This document shows, piece after piece, positions 1 to 7,903 of a stretch of DNA of 64,000 nucleotides. The notes beneath the pieces are model-generated. The model worked only from the letters and a program-made list of their open reading frames with translations. It was not told where the DNA came from and searched no databases. Position 1 is the stretch's first letter. Each line of letters begins with the position of its first letter. The stretch comes from Herbinix sp. (GTDB lineage: Bacteria; Bacillota; Clostridia; Lachnospirales; Lachnospiraceae): the NCBI GenBank assembly GCA_029256105.1, contig JAQSYO010000002.1, forward strand, positions 62,001 through 126,000, given 5' to 3'. Made by a program: the position numbers and the translations under genes.

Positions 1-3000
1 GTAAAATCTATGAAGGCTGTTTTACGATCAGCAACAGTATGGAGAGAAAAATGAGTGGCGTAGTTTACTCCTCGAACCGTCTGATGCTTTTAGAGAACAC
101 TTCTTTTAGCGGAATTATCAATTCAGTCATTTATCGGTTTAATGCAGCTTATTTAAAAATAGGAGAAGAACTTCACGGTGATATTAGTGTTATATGTGAC
201 TGCGGAGAAAAGACGATACCTTTTATTATCCAGATAGAAGCACCATATTTTATGACTTCTTTAGGAAAAATAAAAGATTTATTTCAATTTGCGAATCTTG
301 CTAGAATGGATTGGTCTGAAGCGAAGAAAGTATTCCGTAGTGAAGACTTTGAACGAATCTTTCTTAGTAATGAAGATAGATATAAATACATTTACCGTAA
401 TTTAATTAAAAGTATATCAACTAGTCAGGCTTTAGAGGAATTTCTGATTGCCATACATAAAAAAGCAATGATACGGTTGGGAATTGACAAAACGCAGGTT
501 GTGTATCAAGTTACGGAGGAAGGCTTAACGGATAAGCTTATTCTGACGAAAGATCATTGGGGCTATGCGGAGATAAGAGTTAGTACAGATGCACCTTTTA
601 TACAATTGGAGCAGAAGTTTTTATGGGCGGATTACTTTATTGGCAATACACATCAGATTTTTTATGCAATAAACCCGATGAATATGAAGCCTGGCAATAA
701 CTTCGGGCATATTTGGATTAAAACGGCCTACCAGACGCTTAAGGTCGAGGTTGTTTGTAAATATAAGAAAGTAGCAGATTATAAACGTTCAGAACAAACA
801 TTAATGCAGAAGGTTGAATTTGGGCTAATCGATAATTATCTAAGATTTCGGTTAAACCATATTGAACTGTACCATTATCTTGAAGAAACTGAGGCTATAT
901 TAAAGGAATTACCGGGAGCTGAGGTTAATTATACAAAGGATTTAATGAAAACTCATTTGGCAATCATCTCAGGTCAAAATAAAGTGGCAGAAGAATTACT
1001 AGCAAAGTTTGATGGAATAGAGCTGCAGCTTAAGAAAAAATCGGTATTGGAATATTGTGCGTATCTTTATCTTAATGCACTTTATCGAAAGGACGATATA
1101 ACAATTAATTCTACGGCCGAAACGATCCGCCGTTATTATGATAATGGTTATTATGACTGGCGCATCCTATGGTTTTTACTCTATACCGATAAGCGTTATG
1201 AGAAGAATAAGAGCATAAAGCTTGCTGATATTAAGGAACAATATGACTCTGGCTGCCACAGTCCAATCCTTTATTATGAGGCAGTTTGTATTTTTAATGA
1301 GGAACCTTACTTGTTGCGCGATTTAACAGAATTTGAGGTGCAGGTACTAAATTTTGGTATTAAAAATTGGATTCTATCGAAGGAAGCAGCTGGGCAATAT
1401 ACCTATTTAACGAATAAGAAAAAGAACTTTAATCCCGTAATATTTCAGGGATTGGTAAAATTATATGATGAATATGATACAACAGAGTTACTGTCTGCGA
1501 TATGTTGTATGTTAATCAAAGGATTAAAAAAGTCGGAAAAATATTTTGAATGGTACCGACTCGGGGTGGAAGCACAGCTTCATATTACTGAGTTGTACGA
1601 ATATTATATGTATTCCATTAGCAATAAGGTGATAGAACCCCTTGCCCAGCAAGTACTTCTTTACTTTATATATAATAGCAGTCTAAATGATAAGAAAAAG
1701 GCATTTTTATACGCCAATATCATCAAAAATAAGGATAAAAATGAGTCAATTTATCGATCGTATTTTAAACGTATGGAGGTTTTTGCCACGAAAATGCTGG
1801 AAGCCCACATCATAAGTGAAGAGCTTGCTGTTTTATACAGGGAATTTTCAGATAAGAATTTGATGAGTGGAGTGCTGTCCCAACATATGCCTTATGTGAT
1901 GTATCGACATGAGTTGTCGTGTGATAATCCGAATATGGTTAGTGCCACTGTAATCCATAAGGAATTGGCTTTAGAAGAAAATGTGACGATGTTTGAGGGT
2001 AAAGCTCAAATTGATATATTTACAAGCAACGTGGAGATATTTCTTACAGATAGTTTTGGTAACCGTTATATTGAAACAGTTGACTTTACTGTAAAGCCAT
2101 ATATGAATGCCGAGGATTATGAACTTCATTGTTTGCAATATAGTAATAACACGATGCTATTGCTACATTTATTTGACCGTTATCAAAGCAACCGAATCAT
2201 GAATGATAATGCGATTGCCCTTCGTAAGAAGGTTCTCCAGATTGAGAATTTGTCTGGGGAGTATAGAGTTGGTTGCTATCAGACCTTAATTGAATACTAT
2301 TATGAGAATTATAATGATGAATTGTTAGAGCAGTATTTAAATCAAATTAACCTACATAGTTTTCCCCCAAGAGAGCGCATGAAATTCCTGGAGATCATGG
2401 TGGTTCGAGGATTGTATAATAAAGTTTTTGATGCTTTTGAGACCTTTGGATTTGAAGGGATAACAATTAGCCGTATGGTGAAGCTATGTTCCAGTTGGAT
2501 TCTAACACCTGAAGCTGATAAAGAGCAAGAGCTAATGGTATCCTTATGCTATTATGTGTTCTCCCATGGAAAATATGATGTAGCCATTCTGCAGTACTTG
2601 GTCAATTATTATAATGGAGCTACAAGAGAAATGTATAAGCTGTGGCAGGCGGCTAAGAATTTTGAAATTGAGACTCATAAACTGGAGGAACGTCTGCTAA
2701 CTCAGATGTTATATGCAGAAAGTTACATAGAAGATAGCTTTCTAGTATTCAATAAATATTATACAGATGTTACAAACCATAGGCTGGTTCAAGCATTCCT
2801 TTCCTTTTATGCTTACAAATATCTGTTGCATGATCGTGTAATTAATTCGGAACTGTTTCCGATAATGAAACGGGAGCTGAATTACGATGAAAACGATATC
2901 TGCTTGTTAGCATGGCTAAAGTATAATATAGAAAACCGGGATTTATCCGAGAGTGAGCTTCTCTTTGTCGAATACAACCTTAAGCATTTGGTGAAGAAAG

Positions 3001-3449
3001 GAATTGTGTTACCATTCTTTTTGGAATATCGAAAGAGGGTATCGTTACCGAATTGCATTTTAGATAAATGCTTCGTCAATTATAAGACGGATCCGCAAAA
3101 GCATGTGTTTATTCATTATAGAATGCTAAAGCAGAATGACCAGGAGTATATCACTGAGCGTATGACCAATCTGTTTATGGGAATACATATGAAAGAGTTC
3201 ATGCTTTTTTATCATGAAGCCATACAGTATTACATTACGGAGGAAGACGCGGAAGGAACGAATATTACGGAGAGTTATCATATCCAATACGAGTGTGAGA
3301 CGCCTGAGGAGGATGAATCAAATTATAATCAGATTAATCTAATGCTCATGGCTTTGGATATGCAGGACGAGAATACCTTGCAGGATTTGATGGAAAATTA
3401 TATTTATAAAGAATATATGATTACCGCTTGTTTCAAGCAAATACAATAA
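1..3449 (+). CDS. Large DUF5717-like protein, 5' end outside the window
   Basis: The reading frame is open to the left edge: the codons before the first ATG (39) already read as protein (…EGCFTISNSMERK), so the true start lies upstream and at least 1149 residues are visible. The length, the N-terminal beta-rich segment (GVVYSSN… ISVICDCGEKTIPF) and the long helical middle resemble the DUF5717 family of Clostridia, whose function is unknown. No signal peptide, membrane segment or nucleotide-binding motif is visible in the part seen. Residues from about 280 onward look like helical hairpin (TPR-like) repeats. The gene lies 15 bp upstream of a degenerate Hsp70/actin-like gene and heads a four-gene operon with it. 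The family call comes from memory of the domain pair and was not searched. Confidence 0.75.
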   Translation, partial: KIYEGCFTISNSMERKMSGVVYSSNRLMLLENTSFSGIINSVIYRFNAAYLKIGEELHGDISVICDCGEKTIPFIIQIEAPYFMTSLGKIKDLFQFANLARMDWSEAKKVFRSEDFERIFLSNEDRYKYIYRNLIKSISTSQALEEFLIAIHKKAMIRLGIDKTQVVYQVTEEGLTDKLILTKDHWGYAEIRVSTDAPFIQLEQKFLWADYFIGNTHQIFYAINPMNMKPGNNFGHIWIKTAYQTLKVEVVCKYKKVADYKRSEQTLMQKVEFGLIDNYLRFRLNHIELYHYLEETEAILKELPGAEVNYTKDLMKTHLAIISGQNKVAEELLAKFDGIELQLKKKSVLEYCAYLYLNALYRKDDITINSTAETIRRYYDNGYYDWRILWFLLYTDKRYEKNKSIKLADIKEQYDSGCHSPILYYEAVCIFNEEPYLLRDLTEFEVQVLNFGIKNWILSKEAAGQYTYLTNKKKNFNPVIFQGLVKLYDEYDTTELLSAICCMLIKGLKKSEKYFEWYRLGVEAQLHITELYEYYMYSISNKVIEPLAQQVLLYFIYNSSLNDKKKAFLYANIIKNKDKNESIYRSYFKRMEVFATKMLEAHIISEELAVLYREFSDKNLMSGVLSQHMPYVMYRHELSCDNPNMVSATVIHKELALEENVTMFEGKAQIDIFTSNVEIFLTDSFGNRYIETVDFTVKPYMNAEDYELHCLQYSNNTMLLLHLFDRYQSNRIMNDNAIALRKKVLQIENLSGEYRVGCYQTLIEYYYENYNDELLEQYLNQINLHSFPPRERMKFLEIMVVRGLYNKVFDAFETFGFEGITISRMVKLCSSWILTPEADKEQELMVSLCYYVFSHGKYDVAILQYLVNYYNGATREMYKLWQAAKNFEIETHKLEERLLTQMLYAESYIEDSFLVFNKYYTDVTNHRLVQAFLSFYAYKYLLHDRVINSELFPIMKRELNYDENDICLLAWLKYNIENRDLSESELLFVEYNLKHLVKKGIVLPFFLEYRKRVSLPNCILDKCFVNYKTDPQKHVFIHYRMLKQNDQEYITERMTNLFMGIHMKEFMLFYHEAIQYYITEEDAEGTNITESYHIQYECETPEEDESNYNQINLMLMALDMQDENTLQDLMENYIYKEYMITACFKQIQ

Positions 3450-3464
3450 CGAGGAGAACGGTAG

Positions 3465-4727
3465 ATGGATACATCGAAAAAGTTAATTGTAGGGTATGAT
3501 TTATGTGAAGATTTTACACAAATCAGCTGCTATAGTTATAAAACGTTAGAACCGATACCGATTAGCACCAGGGAGGGGGAGGAATATTGCCCCATTCCAA
3601 CCGTGTTATGTGTAAAAAAGGAAACGAAACAGTGGCTGTATGGAGAGGAGGCAGTGGCTTGTGCAGATGGTGATGCAGGATTTTTAGTGGACCATTTATT
3701 GTCACGAGCTCTTACCGGTGAGGAAGTGGAGATATATCAGCAAATCTTCACCCCAGTAGCGTTACTAGAGAAATTTTTACGTAAATCATTAACCTTAATT
3801 AAAAATCATTTCCCTACAGAGCAGATTACAAAGTTGGTAGTAACTGTTCGGAATACGCAGCCGGTACTGGTAGATGTAATTTATGAAGCCTTATCTTTAT
3901 TAGGAATTGAAAAAGATCGCGCGTTGGTGCTTAGCCATGCAGGTTCATACCTTTATTACGCCCTGAATCAGGACAGGTCTCTTTGGCAGAATGATGTGGG
4001 ACTTTTTGATTTTAGCGAGGAGGGTTTACAATTCTACCAAATACGTATGAATCGTAGAACGAAGCCGATGATCGCTGGGCTGGTAAAGACGGATTATACC
4101 GATACCTTGAGTTATGAATTATTAAAAGTTATGGGAAGTAGTGCTTCTTATACCTTTGAAAATATAGCAAATACAGTACTATTTAAACAAATAATTTCGA
4201 CGCTTTATTTTACTGGCAATGGATTTGAAGGAGGCTGGGCGGACGATATCATCAAAAGCCTTTGTGTAGGACGAAGAGTTTTTATGGGGCAAAATCTATT
4301 TACAAAAGGTGCATGCTATGCTGCAAAAGAACTTTCGGGAGATAAAAAATTAAATGATTTTATCTTGATGAATGACGATATGATTACGAGTTCTGTATTA
4401 CTAAGAGTTTACGTTGATACAAAATACCAGGAGGTACCTTTAACAGGAGCAGGTGAGACTTGGTATGAAGTAAATAAAAGTATAGAGGTAATACCGGATG
4501 GTGAGATAGAGTTAGAGGTAATCATTAAAAAAATAATGTCGGGCGAGGTTGTTCGAGAAAAAGTTCTTCTTACCCAACTTCCAGAACGTCCAAACCGAAT
4601 GACCAGGTTAGAGATAAACTTAACCTGTAAAGATAAATCTGCAGGAATTATTACGATTAAGGATTTGGGCTTTGGGGAAATCTATCCAGAGACAGAATGG
4701 ATGATGGAATTTATGATAGAGATCTGA
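3465..4727 (+). CDS. DUF5716-like protein with a degenerate Hsp70/actin-type ATPase fold
   Basis: This 420-residue protein starts at ATG 3465 after GAGGAG. The N-terminus (KLIVGYDLCEDFTQISCY) aligns by eye with the phosphate-1 loop of Hsp70 (IGIDLGTT…), but the Gly-Thr-Thr loop is missing. Residues 120-165 (LVVTVRN … LLGIEKDRALVLSHAGSYLYYALNQ) mirror the Hsp70 segment around NEPTAAALAYG. The following VGLFDFSEEGLQFYQI occupies the phosphate-2 position without its glycines. It therefore looks like an actin/Hsp70-fold pseudo-ATPase, probably of the DUF5716 family. The C-terminal third (about 310-420) is beta-rich and may correspond to a substrate domain. It sits between the giant DUF5717-like gene and a TPR-like gene, which suggests one complex. 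The fold is an inference from pattern; no function is known. Confidence 0.65.
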   Translation: MDTSKKLIVGYDLCEDFTQISCYSYKTLEPIPISTREGEEYCPIPTVLCVKKETKQWLYGEEAVACADGDAGFLVDHLLSRALTGEEVEIYQQIFTPVALLEKFLRKSLTLIKNHFPTEQITKLVVTVRNTQPVLVDVIYEALSLLGIEKDRALVLSHAGSYLYYALNQDRSLWQNDVGLFDFSEEGLQFYQIRMNRRTKPMIAGLVKTDYTDTLSYELLKVMGSSASYTFENIANTVLFKQIISTLYFTGNGFEGGWADDIIKSLCVGRRVFMGQNLFTKGACYAAKELSGDKKLNDFILMNDDMITSSVLLRVYVDTKYQEVPLTGAGETWYEVNKSIEVIPDGEIELEVIIKKIMSGEVVREKVLLTQLPERPNRMTRLEINLTCKDKSAGIITIKDLGFGEIYPETEWMMEFMIEI

Positions 4728-4745
4728 TGAAAAGGGGATAATCAC

Positions 4746-5576
4746 ATGGGCAAGCTGATTCTATGCAGTGGGGTAAGAACAAAAAGACCATATGGATTTA
4801 CTTCAACCGGTATGAGGGTATATTCGATTGAGGAGCTATGCTATTACCTCTATCATCACGTCTATTTGATCGATGAGGGGATATTCAGTGATACTCTAAT
4901 CGATTGGATAAGATCTGAGCTTAAGCTAGTGGACCGTGCGGAAAAATTGAAGCTTTTAAAAGCACAGAAGGCCGATATAAAAACGATGGTAACGGTTATA
5001 TTCTGTAGTGCAGATTACTATTCAGAATATGAGATAAAGAGCATCTTAAAAATGTTAGACGAAATCATCGGTATGCCTTTGATTAAAAGAAATTGTATGA
5101 AAGCAAACAACTGTCTGAAGGAGGGGCAATATAGTGAAGCTGTAGTAGAATACGAACGTATTATAGCTTCGCAGGAAGCAGTCAATCTTACCCCTGAGGA
5201 ATATGGGGATATTCTTCATAATATGGCTGTTGCAAAGGTACATATCACAGGACTAAAAGATGCTTCTGAATTATTCTGCCAGGCATATGAACGAAATCAT
5301 AGGGAGGAAAGCCTACGACAATATCTGTATTCCCTAAGCCTGAGCAATAATGATAGTTTATTTCAAGCAAAGTCAGAGGAGTATCAAATAAAGGATGAAC
5401 TCTTAAGTAGCATCACAAGCTATCTTGAACAGAAAAGTGAGGAAGCAAAATATTCTGAGAAGATGGTAGAACTTCAGCATCTGATACAAAGGAAAACGCA
5501 AGGTAAAATGAGCGAATACTATAGTAATCTGGATGAAGTTATCGATTCCTGGAAGTCGAAGGTAAGGCAGATTTGA
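4746..5576 (+). CDS. Helical repeat (TPR-like) protein of the DUF5716/5717 operon
   Basis: This is a 276-residue soluble protein with start ATG 4746 behind AAGGGG. The N-terminus (MGKLILCSG … YSIEELCYYLYHH) forms a compact conserved-looking segment. Residues about 115-210 contain paired helices (NNCLKEGQYSEAVVEYERII … GDILHNMAVAKVHI … DASELFCQAYERN) with the spacing of tetratricopeptide repeats. The C-terminal 60 residues are charged and probably coiled coil. No signal peptide or membrane helix is present. It follows the Hsp70-like gene by 18 bp and precedes a membrane protein, so an adaptor role in the same complex is plausible. I do not recognise a named family. Confidence 0.6.
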   Translation: MGKLILCSGVRTKRPYGFTSTGMRVYSIEELCYYLYHHVYLIDEGIFSDTLIDWIRSELKLVDRAEKLKLLKAQKADIKTMVTVIFCSADYYSEYEIKSILKMLDEIIGMPLIKRNCMKANNCLKEGQYSEAVVEYERIIASQEAVNLTPEEYGDILHNMAVAKVHITGLKDASELFCQAYERNHREESLRQYLYSLSLSNNDSLFQAKSEEYQIKDELLSSITSYLEQKSEEAKYSEKMVELQHLIQRKTQGKMSEYYSNLDEVIDSWKSKVRQI

Positions 5577-5611
5577 TTTCTAAATCGTAAGTAAAGGAAA
5601 GGTAAAATAAA

Positions 5612-6799
5612 ATGGGATTTTTCAATATATTTTCGGGCAAGAAGAAAAAAAGCAAGGAAATGGACGAAGCTGCTGTAGACCCGATTGACAATAAAAAAGA
5701 AGCAAAACGGCCCATCAAATTGAATACACAGTCAGAACGTCTGGGATATATTAAGGAAAACTGCGAACTTATTATAGAATGCAGACGTCAGATGGAAGAG
5801 GCAAAGGCGGAATATCAAGCGGTAACCTCATATCTTACAGATATGCAGAGAATTGATATGATACCGCAGGAACAAAGAGAGATCCTAGAAGATTCGGCTA
5901 GAAAAATTATTAATCTGGCTAAGGAACGTGGTAAACTTCAAAGTAAGAGTACTATCCTAACAGATAGACATTATCACTTATTTGAACGATATGAACTTCA
6001 ACTACCGAAGGAACTACCAATCATTAAGGAAGGCGAAAAATATCAAGCAATAATTCAACAAGATATTCAGCATCTGGTTAAAGAAAGACAATCCCTGGAC
6101 GATGAACAGGACGACATTATCAGTAGACAGAGCTTTCTCAAAGGCATCGCAATTACGACTAGTGTAATTGTTATACTGTTGTTTGCTGTATTTGTACTTT
6201 TGTCTAATTATTCGAAAATAAGCTTTACGATCCCATTTTTATTAACGGTATTGATGGGGATGGCTTCCGTATTGTATATTTTTATGGAAGCAAGAAAAAA
6301 TCATAGTAGTATCCGAATGGTTCAAATGAAGCAAAACAGACAAATCATGCTGATGAATAAGGTGAAAATTAAATCCGTCAATAACCGCAATTATCTTGAA
6401 TATACTTATAGCAAATACATGGTGGATAATTTCGATCAATTAAAACTTTACTGGGAAGAATATGTAAAAGTAAAGGATGAATCCAGAAGATACCAGAGCA
6501 ATACTGAGCTTCTGGAGTTTTATAATACTGAGCTGGTCCGCGAATTAAAGAAGTTTGGAATTGCTGATTCTGAGATATGGATTTATCAACCGACAGCAAT
6601 TTTGGATAATAAAGAAATGGTTGAAGTGCGTCATAGATTAAATATCCGCAGGCAAAAGTTAAGAGAACGAATTGATACTAATACAAAACAAAAAGAAGAA
6701 GCAATGTCTGCAATTCAAAAGACCATGAAAGTCTATCCAGATTGCGAGGAAGAGGCGCAACGGTTGCTCAGAAGGTATCGTATACAATCGCAAGAGTAA
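5612..6799 (+). CDS. Coiled-coil protein with two central membrane helices
   Basis: This is a 395-residue protein, last gene of the left-edge operon, with SD AAGGAAAGG before ATG 5612. Residues 1-35 are strongly basic and lysine-rich. Residues about 45-175 are predicted coiled coil. Two hydrophobic helices lie at about 178-198 and 204-226, joined by a short loop, so both coiled-coil arms would face the same (cytoplasmic) side. A second charged helical region fills 230-395. The shape suggests a membrane anchor for the soluble partners upstream. An intrinsic terminator follows at 6855. No homologous family is recognised from sequence alone. Confidence 0.6.
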   Translation: MGFFNIFSGKKKKSKEMDEAAVDPIDNKKEAKRPIKLNTQSERLGYIKENCELIIECRRQMEEAKAEYQAVTSYLTDMQRIDMIPQEQREILEDSARKIINLAKERGKLQSKSTILTDRHYHLFERYELQLPKELPIIKEGEKYQAIIQQDIQHLVKERQSLDDEQDDIISRQSFLKGIAITTSVIVILLFAVFVLLSNYSKISFTIPFLLTVLMGMASVLYIFMEARKNHSSIRMVQMKQNRQIMLMNKVKIKSVNNRNYLEYTYSKYMVDNFDQLKLYWEEYVKVKDESRRYQSNTELLEFYNTELVRELKKFGIADSEIWIYQPTAILDNKEMVEVRHRLNIRRQKLRERIDTNTKQKEEAMSAIQKTMKVYPDCEEEAQRLLRRYRIQSQE

Positions 6800-6854
6800 A
6801 TGTATTAATTAAGGTAGAAAAGTAAGTTCGGAAATGAAAAAATTATAAGATATT

Positions 6855-6886
6855 GCTGCAAATCGTGATGATTTGCAGCTTTTTTA
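6855..6886 (+). terminator. Rho-independent terminator of the left-edge operon
   Basis: A perfect 10-bp inverted repeat (GCTGCAAATC / GATTTGCAGC) with a 5-nt loop is followed directly by TTTTTTAT. It lies 56 bp after the stop of the coiled-coil membrane protein. Confidence 0.9.
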
Positions 6887-7052
6887 TTAAAAAAGCTTCT
6901 TAGTCAAAACATAGAAATCGATATATAAATATTGATAAGTGCATCATTGATATCCATATAAAAATGCATTATAATAGAACTGTGAAATATGTATAAATTT
7001 GTCGAATTTATTAAACCACTACCAACTGATTGCTACCTATATGGAGAATACG

Positions 7053-7880
7053 ATGAGTAAAAAAGTAAGACTAAAAATAATGTGGTTATTGTTCCTCTCC
7101 AGTACTTTGGTTATTTGGATTTTGGTGGGATGTGCTAAATCAAAGCAGACATTTGAGTCAGTTACGGAAGTACCGACGCAGGTTGAAGCTGCTACTGTTA
7201 TTCCGGACGCAAAGGTGTTACTTGTAACTGGAGAATATGTTCCTTATGTAGGAGAAACCCTGGAATATCAAGGGTTTATAACCAAATTAATTGAAACTAC
7301 ACTGAAAGTGGCAGATATAGATTATGAGATAAAATTTTATCCTTGGGCAAGATGTTCCAAAATGGTAGAGAGCGGTGAAGCGTGGGCAACCTACCCCTAT
7401 GGACACTCTGAAACAAATGATCAAACCTACCTTTTTTCAGATACGTTATATAGTGCAAAGCATAAATTTTACTATTTAAGAGCGAATGATAAAATTACAA
7501 ATGAAGTCTATGATTTTACGTCAATAGATGATTTTAAAGATTATACGTTCGGTGGAGCAAATGGTTATTGGTACGGAAAACCCAAAGATTTTGCGGCGCA
7601 TAATGTAAAAGTAGAGTGGGCTGGCGACACAGATGCGCTGCTTAAAATGCTTTATTCAAAAAGGATCGATTTTTTTATTGAAGATGAACTTGTATGTGAG
7701 GAAGCAATAGAGAGGCTCTTTCCAGGAGAAGAAGAGAAGTTTGATACGCTTCCCTTTGATGCAAGGACTCAGGATTATTATTTGATGGTTTCCAAAGATT
7801 ATCCCAAAGGGGAAGAGCTATTGAATAAATTCAACAAAGCTTTATATGATGTAAGAAATTATGTAAATAGCGAAAATTAA
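7053..7880 (+). CDS. Solute-binding-protein-family (SBP type 3) lipoprotein
   Basis: The frame is open from 6999, but ATG 7053 is the best start because TGGAG lies 6 nt before it; this gives 275 residues. The N-terminus is a lipoprotein signal: a basic start, a hydrophobic core and lipobox ILVGC with Cys27. The mature part reads as a bacterial extracellular solute-binding protein family 3 domain (VLLVTGEYVPYV … KFYPWARCSKMVESGEAWATYPYG … DTLPFDARTQDYYLMVSKDYP). No permease or ATPase gene is adjacent. The gene is followed after 23 bp by a membrane GGDEF/EAL protein, so it more likely acts as a sensory ligand-binding partner than as a transporter subunit. Ligand unknown. Confidence 0.8.
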   Translation: MSKKVRLKIMWLLFLSSTLVIWILVGCAKSKQTFESVTEVPTQVEAATVIPDAKVLLVTGEYVPYVGETLEYQGFITKLIETTLKVADIDYEIKFYPWARCSKMVESGEAWATYPYGHSETNDQTYLFSDTLYSAKHKFYYLRANDKITNEVYDFTSIDDFKDYTFGGANGYWYGKPKDFAAHNVKVEWAGDTDALLKMLYSKRIDFFIEDELVCEEAIERLFPGEEEKFDTLPFDARTQDYYLMVSKDYPKGEELLNKFNKALYDVRNYVNSEN

Positions 7881-7903
7881 TCACTCAATGGAGGATGTGT
7901 TCT

